This document shows positions 39,748-48,655 of a stretch of 64,000 bases of DNA, piece after piece (within the stretch, counting starts at the first letter, position 1; every line of letters starts with the position of its first letter). The DNA is from Hahella sp. CCB-MM4 (GTDB lineage Bacteria > Pseudomonadota > Gammaproteobacteria > Pseudomonadales > Oleiphilaceae). The stretch lies in contig NZ_MRYI01000010.1 in assembly GCF_002260525.1 (NCBI RefSeq), positions 62,001-126,000 of the forward strand, given 5' to 3'. Below the pieces are notes generated by a model. It saw nothing but the letters and a program-made list of their open reading frames with translations, was not told the origin of the DNA and did no database searches. The position numbers and the translations under genes were made by a program.

Positions 39748-39796
39748 ATTGTGTCAATTCAAGGTTTAGATTGATGTTGGATAGGGGGAATGAATT

Positions 39797-40405
39797 TTGA
39801 TCGGCTGGTTGTCAGGTAGGTTATTGGAAAACTCTCCACCTTTCTTGTTGATAGACGTAAATGGTATCGGATACGAAGTTGAGGTTCCTTTGTCGGTGTT
39901 GGGAGAGCTTCCGCTTACTGGCGAATCATGCTCTTTGTACACGCATTTTGTTGTGCGGGAAGATGCTCAGCTGTTATACGGGTTTGCCCAGCGCAAGGAT
40001 CGGGAACTATTCAGGTTGCTGTTGAAGGTCAATGGAGTTGGTCCAAAACTGGCAATGGCTATCCTCTCGCATATGAACGCGGAGGAGTTTGTACGCTGCG
40101 TACAGTCTGATGATCTGGTGCGCTTGACCAAGATGCCTGGTGTAGGGAAGAAGACGGCGGAACGTCTTTTGATCGAGATGCGTGATCGACTGAAGGGGTG
40201 GATTTCTCCTCAGGCTGGAACAGAGGTGTCCCAGCAGATCAAATTGGCCGAATCAGGGAGTGGACTCGAGGAGGCGGAGCAGGCGCTATTGGCTCTAGGT
40301 TATAAGCCGCAGGAGGCAAGTCGTGCCATCAATGCCATATATGAAGAGGGTATGTTGAGGGATGAGGTGATCCGGCGAGCCCTCAAAAGTATGGTAAAAG
40401 GCTGA
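39797..40405 (+). CDS. ruvA: Holliday junction DNA helicase subunit RuvA
   Basis: Binds four-way junctions and loads RuvB. It has 202 residues. The OB domain opens [30 protein letters not shown], helix-hairpin-helix motifs are near 70-130 ([29 protein letters not shown]), and a C-terminal RuvB-interacting domain follows. The start is TTG at 39797 with AGGGGG about 9 bases upstream; no ATG alternative is compatible with the conserved N-terminus. Confidence 0.97.
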   Translation: MIGWLSGRLLENSPPFLLIDVNGIGYEVEVPLSVLGELPLTGESCSLYTHFVVREDAQLLYGFAQRKDRELFRLLLKVNGVGPKLAMAILSHMNAEEFVRCVQSDDLVRLTKMPGVGKKTAERLLIEMRDRLKGWISPQAGTEVSQQIKLAESGSGLEEAEQALLALGYKPQEASRAINAIYEEGMLRDEVIRRALKSMVKG

Positions 40406-40458
40406 TCGTCAAGTTATGATGAGCCCCAATCTACTGTTTATATAACCATAGTTTATTC

Positions 40459-41478
40459 ATGATCGAAGCAGATCGAATACAGTCCGATCGAATCATATCG
40501 CCGGCCACTTCAACGGGTGAAGAGTCTCTCGACCGGGCTATCCGTCCCAAGTGCTTGCAGGATTATGTCGGACAGCCGCAAGTCCGCGAGCAGATGGAGA
40601 TTTTCATCAATGCCGCTCGCGGGCGAAGCGAGGCGTTGGACCACACTCTGATATTTGGTCCGCCGGGTCTGGGTAAGACGACGCTCGCCAATATCATTGC
40701 CAACGAAATGTCCGTTTCCATTAAAACCACCTCGGGGCCGGTTTTGGAAAAGGCTGGGGATCTGGCAGCACTGTTAACCAATCTTGAACCTAATGACGTT
40801 CTGTTTATCGATGAAATTCATCGCTTGAGCGCTGCGGTGGAAGAAGTTCTGTATCCTGCCATGGAAGATTATCAGCTGGATATTATGATTGGTGAGGGGC
40901 CGGCGGCCCGCTCCATCAAGCTCGACCTTCCGCCGTTTACGTTGGTGGGGGCGACGACCAGGGCAGGGCTGCTGACCAGTCCTTTGCGTGATCGTTTTGG
41001 TATCGTGCAGAGATTGGAATTTTATTCGGTGGCTGACCTTGGAAGTATTGTCCGACGGTCTGCGCAGATGCTTGGGGTTCAGATAGAAGATGCGGGTGCT
41101 CATGAAATCGCCCGCCGGTCCCGTGGCACGCCGCGTATTGCCAACCGATTGTTGCGCCGAGTCAGAGATTTCGCAGAAGTGAAGGCGGACGGTGTTATTA
41201 CTGATCAAATCGCTGACATGGCTTTGAACATGCTGAATGTCGATTTACATGGATTGGATCATATGGATCGTCGTTTGCTCTTGGCCATAATGGAGAAGTT
41301 CGGTGGCGGGCCTGTCGGGGTTGAGAGTCTGGCTGCTGCCATCGGAGAAGAAAAGGGAACGATCGAAGATGTCGTTGAACCTTTTCTCATTCAGCAGGGC
41401 TTTTTGATGCGTACGCCTCGAGGGCGCACTGCGACTCAGCAGGCTTATAACCACTTTGGGCTTCCCGCTCCGGAATGA
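40459..41478 (+). CDS. ruvB: Holliday junction branch-migration motor RuvB
   Basis: A hexameric AAA+ ATPase of 339 residues. Walker [10 protein letters not shown] is near 68-76, Walker B DEIHR near 118, sensor GATTRAGLL near 168, and a C-terminal winged helix ends with [18 protein letters not shown]. It follows ruvA by 53 bases in the same operon. Confidence 0.98.
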   Translation: MIEADRIQSDRIISPATSTGEESLDRAIRPKCLQDYVGQPQVREQMEIFINAARGRSEALDHTLIFGPPGLGKTTLANIIANEMSVSIKTTSGPVLEKAGDLAALLTNLEPNDVLFIDEIHRLSAAVEEVLYPAMEDYQLDIMIGEGPAARSIKLDLPPFTLVGATTRAGLLTSPLRDRFGIVQRLEFYSVADLGSIVRRSAQMLGVQIEDAGAHEIARRSRGTPRIANRLLRRVRDFAEVKADGVITDQIADMALNMLNVDLHGLDHMDRRLLLAIMEKFGGGPVGVESLAAAIGEEKGTIEDVVEPFLIQQGFLMRTPRGRTATQQAYNHFGLPAPE

Positions 41479-41603
41479 TTTCGTGGAGAAATTGCCCTGC
41501 TGAGCTAGACGGAAGTTCTATCTACTTATCAAATATATTGTGTAACATACTGCTTTTAAAGTACTACTCGTCTGCAGAAAATGAATAAAGTTAAGGGAAT
41601 TTA

Positions 41604-42020
41604 ATGCCTCCCCTCTCGTTTCGTTGGCCCGTTAGAGTTTATATTGAAGATACTGACGCTGGCGGTATAGTGTTTTATGCCAACTACCTGCGCTTCATGG
41701 AGCGGGCTCGAACTGAGTGTATTCGTTATTTAGGATTTCCCCGTATCGAGACGATTGATCCAAGTGTTCAGTTTGTGGTGCATAGCTTGCAACTGAGATA
41801 CCATCAGCCGGCACGTCTAGATGATCAGCTTCAGATAAGTGCGGACATCGTGCAGTATGGACGTACATTCATGCAGTTCCGGCAGGAGGTAAGGAATGCC
41901 GACACAGAGATTCTGTTGGTGGAAGGGAGTGTGAAAGTTGCCTGTATCGATCAGCAGACATTCAAACCAAAAGGGTTGCCAGCAGCATTGCTGAATGCAA
42001 TTAAGAGTAGAGAGTCTTAA
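41604..42020 (+). CDS. ybgC: Tol-Pal system acyl-CoA thioesterase
   Basis: A hotdog-fold thioesterase of 138 residues, the first gene of the tol-pal cluster. YIEDTDAGGIVFYANYLRFMERARTE near residues 14-40 carries the catalytic Asp of the 4HBT/YbgC family. It is thought to act on short or phospholipid-related acyl-CoA at the inner membrane. A 125-base gap after ruvB probably holds the tol operon promoter; I see A+T-rich sequence but no strong consensus hexamer pair. Confidence 0.95.
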   Translation: MPPLSFRWPVRVYIEDTDAGGIVFYANYLRFMERARTECIRYLGFPRIETIDPSVQFVVHSLQLRYHQPARLDDQLQISADIVQYGRTFMQFRQEVRNADTEILLVEGSVKVACIDQQTFKPKGLPAALLNAIKSRES

Positions 42021-42147
42021 AACTCTTCGACATTGGGCCCGGTAATAATGTGTGTTGGGCAAATGCAGTCTCTGGCCAAAGCATAGGCTGTGTGACTGCA
42101 AGGACTAAAGGCCCAAGACATCATAATTAGAATGAAGGAGTTTATCT

Positions 42148-42828
42148 GTGGCGGATAAATTATCAGTTTGGGAGCTAGTGTCTAACGCCAGCTTCATTGT
42201 TCAGATTGTCATGCTGATTCTGGTGATGGCATCAATGGTATCCTGGGGTATCATTTTCCAGCGCACCAAAATATTCAATCTTGCCCGCAAAGCCTCTACT
42301 AAGTTTGAGGATCGCTTTTGGTCCGGAATGGATCTTAACCAGCTTTATCGCGAAGCCAGTGCAGCGCCGAATCCCAACAGTGGAATGGAGCAGATTTTCA
42401 GATCTGGGTTTAAGGAGTTCTCACGGCTCAGGCAGCAGCAGGGAGTGGATCGGGATGCCCTGATGGAAGGGACCCAGCGAGCTATGCGGGTTGCGATGTC
42501 CAGGGAAATGGATCGATTGGAGGCACATCTTCCATTTCTGGCAACGGTTGGTTCCACCAGTCCATACATCGGACTGTTTGGTACTGTGTGGGGAATAATG
42601 AATTCTTTCCGTGGTCTTGCTCAGTTGCAGCAGGCGACTATAGCAACGGTGGCCCCGGGGATTTCAGAAGCCCTGATTGCAACAGCCATGGGTTTGTTCG
42701 CTGCAATCCCGGCGGTTATTGCGTATAACCGTTTCTCTGCCAAATCCGATTATCTGGCTAACTCCTTCCAGACTTTTTCAGAAGAGTTTTCCAGTATATT
42801 GCACCGTAAAGTGCACTCATCCAGCTAA
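42148..42828 (+). CDS. tolQ: Tol-Pal motor protein TolQ
   Basis: An inner-membrane proton-channel subunit of the MotA/ExbB family. It has 226 residues with three helices (about 18-38, 135-160 and 170-192) and the signature GSTSPYIGLFGTVWGIMNSF near 137. It drives outer-membrane constriction together with TolR and TolA. Start GTG at 42148 with AAGGAG upstream. 17 bases from tolR. Confidence 0.97.
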   Translation: MADKLSVWELVSNASFIVQIVMLILVMASMVSWGIIFQRTKIFNLARKASTKFEDRFWSGMDLNQLYREASAAPNPNSGMEQIFRSGFKEFSRLRQQQGVDRDALMEGTQRAMRVAMSREMDRLEAHLPFLATVGSTSPYIGLFGTVWGIMNSFRGLAQLQQATIATVAPGISEALIATAMGLFAAIPAVIAYNRFSAKSDYLANSFQTFSEEFSSILHRKVHSSS

Positions 42829-42845
42829 CCGGCGGAGGATTTCTG

Positions 42846-43271
42846 ATGGTCCCCATGCAGAGAGTCAAGCGAAAGCCGATGTCAGAGATCAATGTGGTTC
42901 CCTACATTGATGTCATGCTGGTGTTGCTGGTCATATTTATGGTTACGGCTCCTATGTTAATGCAGGGAGTTGATGTGGACTTGCCACAGACAGACAGTGA
43001 TCCGCTGAATGTGTCACCGGATCATCCTCCTCTCGTGGTATCCGTTGATTCATTCGGCGCATATTATGCTGAGATCGGTGATGATCGAAGCAAGCCCATG
43101 GAGTTGGGAGAGTTGATCAAGCGGGTTCGTACTGTGAAACAGGAAAACCCCGAAACGCTGGTTTTGGTGAGAGGAGATAGAAACGCTTCCTATGGTGTTG
43201 TGGTGAATCTCATGTCTGCACTCAAAGAAACCGGTGTTGCCAATGTCGGTCTGATAACCGAAACCCCCTAA
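42846..43271 (+). CDS. tolR: Tol-Pal motor protein TolR
   Basis: An ExbD-family inner-membrane protein of 141 residues. One N-terminal helix (about 20-40) follows the conserved KPMSEINVVPYIDVMLVLLVIF, which contains the essential membrane Asp. The C-terminal periplasmic domain binds peptidoglycan. Preceded by GGAGGA close to the ATG. 27 bases from the chosen tolA start. Confidence 0.97.
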   Translation: MVPMQRVKRKPMSEINVVPYIDVMLVLLVIFMVTAPMLMQGVDVDLPQTDSDPLNVSPDHPPLVVSVDSFGAYYAEIGDDRSKPMELGELIKRVRTVKQENPETLVLVRGDRNASYGVVVNLMSALKETGVANVGLITETP

Positions 43272-43298
43272 TGCCAGAGGTTGGAACTGATTAGAGCG

Positions 43299-44282
43299 AT
43301 GGCCCGTCCCAGACGTAATCAAAACGAATACCTTGGCCCTGCAATTTTTTCTGTCTGCCTGCACGTCGGAATTGTTATTTTGGCGCTGATCAGTTGGCCT
43401 TCTTTGTCCAAGCCAGATCCGGTGAAGCCCCATATCAAAGCGGTTATCGTTGATGAGGCTATGCTGGAGCAGATGAAGCAGGCACTTCCCAAGCCTGCGG
43501 TGCAGGAAAAGCCTAAGCCTCCTGAGGTAGATACCCGTAAACAGATGGAAGAGGCCAGGAGAAAAGCTGAAGAGGCGAAGAAAGCTGAAGCAGCCCGTAA
43601 AGCAGCAGCGGAACGCAAAAAACAGGAAGCGATTGCGCTGAAGAAGAAACAAGAGGCGGACAAGAAGAAAAAAGAGGAAGACAAAAAGCTCGCAGAAGCC
43701 AAGCGTTTAGATGAGCAAAAAAAAGCTGAGGAAAAGCGTAAAACCGAACAGAAGCGCAAGGAAGAAGAGAAGCGTCTTGCTGAAGAGAAAAAGCGTCAGG
43801 AAGAGTTGAAGAAGCAAGAGGAAGAAAAACGTAAGGCTCTCGAGCAGAAGTTGATTGCTGAAAGAGAACAGGCAAGGTTGGAAAAGGCTAAGCAGGAAGA
43901 GTTGGCCTTGCAGCAGCAAGCAATGGAGTTGGAAAAGATGCTCCAGCAACAGCAGCAACAACAAGCTGCGGAAAAGCAGCATCAGCAGGATGTTACCGAG
44001 TTGGAGCGATATAGGGCCCTCATATATGAGGCGATAAAAAGTAAATGGATACGTTTGGATGGTGCCAAAGGGCTGGTTGCCCATATCCAGTTGAAGCTTT
44101 TGCCTACAGGGGAGCTTCAATCCGCTACTATCGCCAAATCCAGCGGGGTGCAGGCGTTTGATCAATCTGCGTTAAGTGCAGCTTATGCTGTTCGGAAGTA
44201 TCCTGTCCCCTCTGATAGTCGGTTGTTTGAAAAGGAGTTTCGAAATCTAACCTTGATATTTAAGCCACAGCAGGAGTTTTAA
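43299..44282 (+). CDS. tolA: cell-envelope protein TolA
   Basis: Spans the periplasm and links TolQR to TolB/Pal. From the ATG at 43299 it has 327 residues. The N-terminal helix lies near 15-33. A long Lys/Glu/Ala/Gln-rich helical domain II (about 65-235), which is highly repetitive, precedes a compact C-terminal TonB-like domain III ending LIFKPQQEF. The start is uncertain: TTG at 43281 is also in frame, and neither has a well-spaced ribosome site. Its stop is 2 bases before the tolB start. Confidence 0.93.
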   Translation: MARPRRNQNEYLGPAIFSVCLHVGIVILALISWPSLSKPDPVKPHIKAVIVDEAMLEQMKQALPKPAVQEKPKPPEVDTRKQMEEARRKAEEAKKAEAARKAAAERKKQEAIALKKKQEADKKKKEEDKKLAEAKRLDEQKKAEEKRKTEQKRKEEEKRLAEEKKRQEELKKQEEEKRKALEQKLIAEREQARLEKAKQEELALQQQAMELEKMLQQQQQQQAAEKQHQQDVTELERYRALIYEAIKSKWIRLDGAKGLVAHIQLKLLPTGELQSATIAKSSGVQAFDQSALSAAYAVRKYPVPSDSRLFEKEFRNLTLIFKPQQEF

Positions 44283-44284
44283 AG

Positions 44285-45586
44285 TTGCAGCTAAAGTATT
44301 TACGTTTAATGTTAAGTGGTTTGGTATTGCTGCTGAGTTTGGGTGTGCGTGCTGATCTTGTCATCGAAATTGACGAGGGGATTCGTGGAGCATTGCCGGT
44401 TGCGGTGGTTCCGTTTTCGAATAAATCGGGTCAGCCTCTATCAGAAGATATTGCTCAAATTGTTGGGGATGATCTGCAAAGGAGCGGTGATTTCCAGTTG
44501 TTGTCTCGGGCTAGCATGCTCAGCCTGCCGGGTAAGGGCGAAGATATTTACTTCAGGGATTGGTCTATCCTGGGCCAGCGTAATCTTCTCGTTGGTACAA
44601 TCAACTACGATGCACCTTCCAAGTCGTATAAGGTTCAATATGAGCTTTATGATGTTCAGACACAGCAGCGGATTCTGGGTAAAGTTGTGGGGGGGCGCCA
44701 AGATCAGATGCGGGATATCGGCCACTCCATCGCAGATGCGGTTTATGAGGCTCTGACCGGTATTCAGGGTGTGTTTTCGACGAAAATTGCCTATGTCACT
44801 CTGGAGCAAAGCAAAAGTAAAACGCTCTATACGCTGGAAGTCGCAGATGCGGATGGACGGCGCTCAAAACTGATATTCAAGTCACCAATGCCAATTGTTT
44901 CGCCTGCCTGGTCTCCAGATGGTAAGCGCTTGGCCTACGCCTCATTCGAGTCAGGTAAACCGGCAATATATATTCAGGATGTGGCGTCTGGTGTGAGAAC
45001 TTTAATTTCTTCATACATCGGACTAAATAGCGCGCCTTCCTGGAGTCCGGACGGAGGTAAGCTTGCCATGACTCTATCGAGAGATGGTAATGCTGAAGTC
45101 TATGTGATGGACATGCGAAGTAATAGTTTGAAGCGTCTTACGGATCATTGGGCAATTGACACTGAACCAAGCTGGTCTCCTGACGGTCAGTCAATTGTGT
45201 TTACATCCGACCGGGGCGGCGGCCCTCAGGTATATATGATGAGTTCAAACGGTGGTACTCCCCGGCGTTTGACCTTTGAAGGGCGCTACAATGCAAGGCC
45301 GCGCTTTAGTCTGGACGGCAAGACGATATACTATGTGCATCAGAGAAGTGGGTTCAATGTTGCGGCTCTGGATATGGAATCCGGTCAGTCGAGAATTCTC
45401 ACAGAAACCGAAATGGACGAATCTCCCAGTGTCGCACCTAACGGAAGTATGATAATTTATGCTACCCAGAGACAAGGTAAAGGCGTTTTAGCGGTCGTTG
45501 GGGTGAACTCGGGATCGAAATATACCTTGCCTGCCCAATTCGGAGATGTGCGGGAGCCTGCCTGGTCTCCGTACATCAAGAAATAA
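44285..45586 (+). CDS. tolB: Tol-Pal periplasmic beta-propeller TolB
   Basis: A periplasmic protein of 433 residues. The signal peptide ends GVRA near 23. An N-terminal TolA-binding domain is followed by a six-bladed propeller with repeated PxWSPDGxx motifs (near 202, 246, 291 and later). The start is TTG at 44285, immediately after tolA, with CAGGAG in the tolA end as the ribosome site, so translation is coupled. Confidence 0.97.
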   Translation: MQLKYLRLMLSGLVLLLSLGVRADLVIEIDEGIRGALPVAVVPFSNKSGQPLSEDIAQIVGDDLQRSGDFQLLSRASMLSLPGKGEDIYFRDWSILGQRNLLVGTINYDAPSKSYKVQYELYDVQTQQRILGKVVGGRQDQMRDIGHSIADAVYEALTGIQGVFSTKIAYVTLEQSKSKTLYTLEVADADGRRSKLIFKSPMPIVSPAWSPDGKRLAYASFESGKPAIYIQDVASGVRTLISSYIGLNSAPSWSPDGGKLAMTLSRDGNAEVYVMDMRSNSLKRLTDHWAIDTEPSWSPDGQSIVFTSDRGGGPQVYMMSSNGGTPRRLTFEGRYNARPRFSLDGKTIYYVHQRSGFNVAALDMESGQSRILTETEMDESPSVAPNGSMIIYATQRQGKGVLAVVGVNSGSKYTLPAQFGDVREPAWSPYIKK

Positions 45587-45619
45587 AACAAGCTAACTAA
45601 TTAGTACTAAGGAAAAACC

Positions 45620-46186
45620 ATGAATGTTTTGAGTGTTCGCAACATCCTGGCTCTTGTGTTCGCCGCTTTTATCGTAACCGGTTGTGCCTCACAGGGGACT
45701 ACAGAAGATACGCCGACTGCGCAGGTTGAAGACAGCAGTGGTAGTGATGCTACTGCAACCGGTATGGGTACTGATTCCGGCTTGAGCGAAGCTGAGCTGG
45801 CTGAGCAACAAAGAATGGCTGAAGAGGAAGCTCGTCGTGCAGAAGAAGCTGCACTGCGCGAAGTTCGTACATTCTACTTCGATTTTGACAAGTCCACTAT
45901 CAAGCCTGAATCCCGTACTTACCTGGATGCTCATGCAGCGTTTCTGTCTGCCAACCCTAACCAGGGTGTAGTACTGAACGGTTATACCGACGAGCGTGGA
46001 ACTAAAGAGTACAACCTGGCACTGGGTGAGCGTCGTGCAAAAGCGGTACAGGATTACCTGCGCTTCAAAGGCGTTTCTCTGTCTCAGATGGAAGCTGTTA
46101 GCTTCGGTGAAGAATTTCCTGTAGACGCAGGTCACAGCGAAGCGGCTTGGGCAAAAAATCGCCGCGTTGTTATTGAGTATAAGTAA
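45620..46186 (+). CDS. pal: peptidoglycan-associated lipoprotein Pal
   Basis: An outer-membrane lipoprotein of 188 residues. The lipobox is IVTGC (Cys22). A Ser/Thr/Glu-rich linker precedes the OmpA-like peptidoglycan-binding domain (about 85-188: YFDFDKSTIKPES, NGYTDERGTKEYNLALGERRA). A good AAGGAAAA ribosome site lies before the ATG. Part of the tol-pal operon. Confidence 0.97.
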   Translation: MNVLSVRNILALVFAAFIVTGCASQGTTEDTPTAQVEDSSGSDATATGMGTDSGLSEAELAEQQRMAEEEARRAEEAALREVRTFYFDFDKSTIKPESRTYLDAHAAFLSANPNQGVVLNGYTDERGTKEYNLALGERRAKAVQDYLRFKGVSLSQMEAVSFGEEFPVDAGHSEAAWAKNRRVVIEYK

Positions 46187-46216
46187 TCAATAGATATTGA
46201 TTAGAAGATAAATCCC

Positions 46217-47011
46217 ATGCCGGTGATATTCCTACGAATTTCTGTTCGTGCTATGGCTGTTCTTTGTACAGTTATAGCCATTAGCCTGCCGACGCTGTCA
46301 TATTCGGCAACCAATCCTCAGGCTGCTCCAGTGCTGCAGGCTTCTCAAAACAGCTCTGCAAGCGGTGGGTCTGATGTCTCTTCAGATCTTTATTTTCTGG
46401 TGCAGCAGTTGCAGCAGGAGATCAGAGAGCTGAGAGGAAAGGTTGAAGAGTTGCAGTATCAGGTCGAACAATCCAGAAAACAGGAGCGTGACCGGTATGT
46501 GGATCTTGATCGACGTATTCAGCAATTGCGAAAGGATTTGGATGCAAAGCCTTCCTCATCGCCTGAGGTGTCCGTAGTTCCCGCGCCGACATCAGCAGAG
46601 GTGGGTGGAGATGCGCCGACTTCTTCTGCGCCACCATCGCAAGCAGAAACAGGTGAATACAATGCTGCCTATGATTTGATTAAGCAGCGTAAGTATGATG
46701 AGGCTGTAACTGCGCTGCATACGTTTATCAATGACCATCCAGATTCAGGCTTGGCAGCCAATGCCTATTATTGGTTGGGCGAAGTCTACCTCGTGCTGCC
46801 AAAGCTTGAGCAGGCGCGTCAGTCTTTTATTATTGTTGTGGGTAAATATCCTCAGCATAGAAAGGCTCCGGACGCTCTGTATAAGCTCGGAGTGACTTAC
46901 GACAGGCTTGGTGAGAAAGATGAAGCCCGTAAGTATCTTCAGCAAACCATTGATCGGTATCCGCAGAGTTCCTCTGCCAATCTTGCGCGAGATTATCTCA
47001 AGCAAATCTAA
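46217..47011 (+). CDS. cpoB: cell-division coordinator CpoB (YbgF)
   Basis: A periplasmic TolA-binding protein of 264 residues that coordinates peptidoglycan synthesis with outer-membrane constriction. A signal peptide (about 1-31) is followed by a trimerising coiled coil near 58-98 (LVQQLQQEIRELRGKVEELQ) and a Pro/Ser linker. C-terminal TPRs (about 147-264, YDLIKQRKYDEAVTALHTFI) complete it. Last gene of the tol-pal operon. Confidence 0.95.
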   Translation: MPVIFLRISVRAMAVLCTVIAISLPTLSYSATNPQAAPVLQASQNSSASGGSDVSSDLYFLVQQLQQEIRELRGKVEELQYQVEQSRKQERDRYVDLDRRIQQLRKDLDAKPSSSPEVSVVPAPTSAEVGGDAPTSSAPPSQAETGEYNAAYDLIKQRKYDEAVTALHTFINDHPDSGLAANAYYWLGEVYLVLPKLEQARQSFIIVVGKYPQHRKAPDALYKLGVTYDRLGEKDEARKYLQQTIDRYPQSSSANLARDYLKQI

Positions 47012-47079
47012 TATTTACGTTGGTATTTGGTGCAGAGTAGGCCAGCGTAAATTTCCTCAGAAAGAGTTGCAAAAAACTC

Positions 47080-47107
47080 TTGTTATTTTTCTCAAAATCC
47101 GTACTAT
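47080..47107 (+). promoter_or_regulatory. putative promoter of tRNA-Lys
   Basis: TTGTTA (47080-47085) and TACTAT (47102-47107) with a 16-base spacer, 13 bases before the first tRNA-Lys. Confidence 0.6.
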
Positions 47108-47120
47108 ATGCGCCTCGCTT

Positions 47121-47196
47121 GGGTCGTTAGCTCAGTCGGTAGAGCAGTTGGCTTTTAACCAATTGGTCGAAGGTTCGAATCCTTCACGACCCACCA
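47121..47196 (+). tRNA. tRNA-Lys (anticodon TTT), copy 1
   Basis: A 76-nt cloverleaf. The acceptor GGGTCGT pairs with ACGACCC, the anticodon loop is CTTTTAA with TTT, the T loop is TTCGAAT and CCA is encoded. tRNA-Lys after the tol-pal cluster is also the E. coli arrangement. Confidence 0.98.
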
Positions 47197-47298
47197 TGAA
47201 TTATTTTCGTGTAGACAAAATAGCGTTTATACGAGTTGACTGATCAAGATTTGTATCGGTCGCCGTGTCACAAAGATGTGATGCAATCCAGATTGTCT

Positions 47299-47374
47299 GG
47301 GTCGTTAGCTCAGTCGGTAGAGCAGTTGGCTTTTAACCAATTGGTCGAAGGTTCGAATCCTTCACGACCCACCA
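47299..47374 (+). tRNA. tRNA-Lys (anticodon TTT), copy 2
   Basis: Identical base for base to copy 1, 102 bases downstream. The spacer between them is unrelated to the sequence flanking copy 1, so only the tRNA itself is conserved. Followed at once by a strong terminator. Confidence 0.98.
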
Positions 47375-47381
47375 TCATTTG

Positions 47382-47410
47382 AAAGGGGCCTTTTAAAGGC
47401 CCCTTTTTTC
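47382..47410 (+). terminator. Rho-independent terminator after tRNA-Lys
   Basis: A long stem (AAAGGGGCCTTT paired with AAAGGCCCCTTT) followed by T residues, 8 bases after the second tRNA-Lys. Confidence 0.92.
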
Positions 47411-47560
47411 GTTCTAGTTCATTACGTTAGTGATTCATGCTTTCCCGGAATGCCGTTGGGGGAAATACGTCATATGGCAGCAGATTTTTGCAGAATGTCA
47501 TATAATGGGCGCTTGGCAAGCCATGGTAATTACCGGGCTATCGAGAGTTGAAATGGTGGA

Positions 47561-48631
47561 ATGATTGGAATGACTAGTCTTAGTGATCGTATATTGGTTC
47601 AAGAGCACCTGGCGAGAGAGCACGAGCCTGCCAAGTTGAGCGATCAGGAAGCGGCTGGACTGATTGAAGAAATCAAGGCCCTTCTGGAAAAAGAAGATGC
47701 CGTAATTGTCGCCCACTACTATACGGATCCGGTTATCCAGGCTTTGGCTGAAGAGACAGGCGGATGTGTAGCAGACAGTCTCGAGATGGCCCGCTTTGGT
47801 AATCAGCATCCTGCCTCCACGCTTATTGTGTGCGGTGTGCGTTTTATGGGGGAGACGGCGAAAATCCTGAATCCTGAAAAAACAGTTCTCATGCCCACGC
47901 TTGAAGCTACCTGCTCCCTGGATATTGGATGTCCGGAAGAAGAGTTTACTCAGTTTTGTGATGATCACCCTGATCGTATCGTTGTGGTTTATGCCAATAC
48001 GTCGGCCGCCGTCAAGGCGCGTGCCGATTGGGTGGTGACATCCAGTATCGCCCTCGATATTGTCGAGTATCTGCATGACAGCGGAGAAAAGTTGATCTGG
48101 GCGCCAGACAAGCACCTGGGAAGCTACGTTCAACAAAAAACCGGAGCGGATATTCTCCTCTGGGACGGCGCCTGCATCGTTCATGAAGAGTTTAAGGCGA
48201 AGGGATTGCAGGATTTGCGTCATATATATCCGGACGCAAAGATTCTCGTACATCCGGAATCTCCGTCGGCCGTTGTAGACATGGCGGACGTGGTGGGGTC
48301 TACCTCGCAGTTAATTAAAGCGGTTCAGGAGTCGGAAAGCGAGACATTCATTGTTGCGACTGATGCAGGCATTTTTTACAAAATGCAGCAGTTAGCGCCA
48401 CACAAAACGCTAATTGAAGCGCCTACCGCAGGAAATGGTGCCACCTGTCGCAGCTGTGCTCATTGTCCGTGGATGGCAATGAATGGGCTGGAAAATCTTC
48501 GTGACGTGCTGGTGAATAAGCATCAGGAGGTGGTGGTAGAGGCGGAAGTACGTGAGAAGGCTCTTATTCCGCTGCAAAGAATGTTGAATTTCTCGAAAGA
48601 AAGAAAAATGACAGTATCGGGAAATGCCTGA
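47561..48631 (+). CDS. nadA: quinolinate synthase
   Basis: A [4Fe-4S] enzyme that condenses iminoaspartate with dihydroxyacetone phosphate to quinolinate in NAD synthesis. It has 356 residues. [24 protein letters not shown] near 50 holds the first cluster Cys, and [11 protein letters not shown] near 125 and [10 protein letters not shown] near 295 the others. The ATG at 47561 or one 9 bases later could be the start. Monocistronic, convergent with bepA. No nadB or nadC nearby. Confidence 0.97.
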   Translation: MIGMTSLSDRILVQEHLAREHEPAKLSDQEAAGLIEEIKALLEKEDAVIVAHYYTDPVIQALAEETGGCVADSLEMARFGNQHPASTLIVCGVRFMGETAKILNPEKTVLMPTLEATCSLDIGCPEEEFTQFCDDHPDRIVVVYANTSAAVKARADWVVTSSIALDIVEYLHDSGEKLIWAPDKHLGSYVQQKTGADILLWDGACIVHEEFKAKGLQDLRHIYPDAKILVHPESPSAVVDMADVVGSTSQLIKAVQESESETFIVATDAGIFYKMQQLAPHKTLIEAPTAGNGATCRSCAHCPWMAMNGLENLRDVLVNKHQEVVVEAEVREKALIPLQRMLNFSKERKMTVSGNA

Positions 48632-48655
48632 TACTGTTCTATTGGCTTGGCGAGG

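Noticed and set aside
43281-43298. TTG or CTG start for tolA at 43281/43287
   Set aside because: Possible (an AGAGG lies just before), but the ATG at 43299 was preferred because of start-codon strength; recorded as uncertain.
43500-43980. Apparent repeats in the middle of tolA
   Set aside because: Lys/Glu/Ala/Gln-rich helical repetition is normal for TolA domain II, so I did not count it with the tandem arrays.
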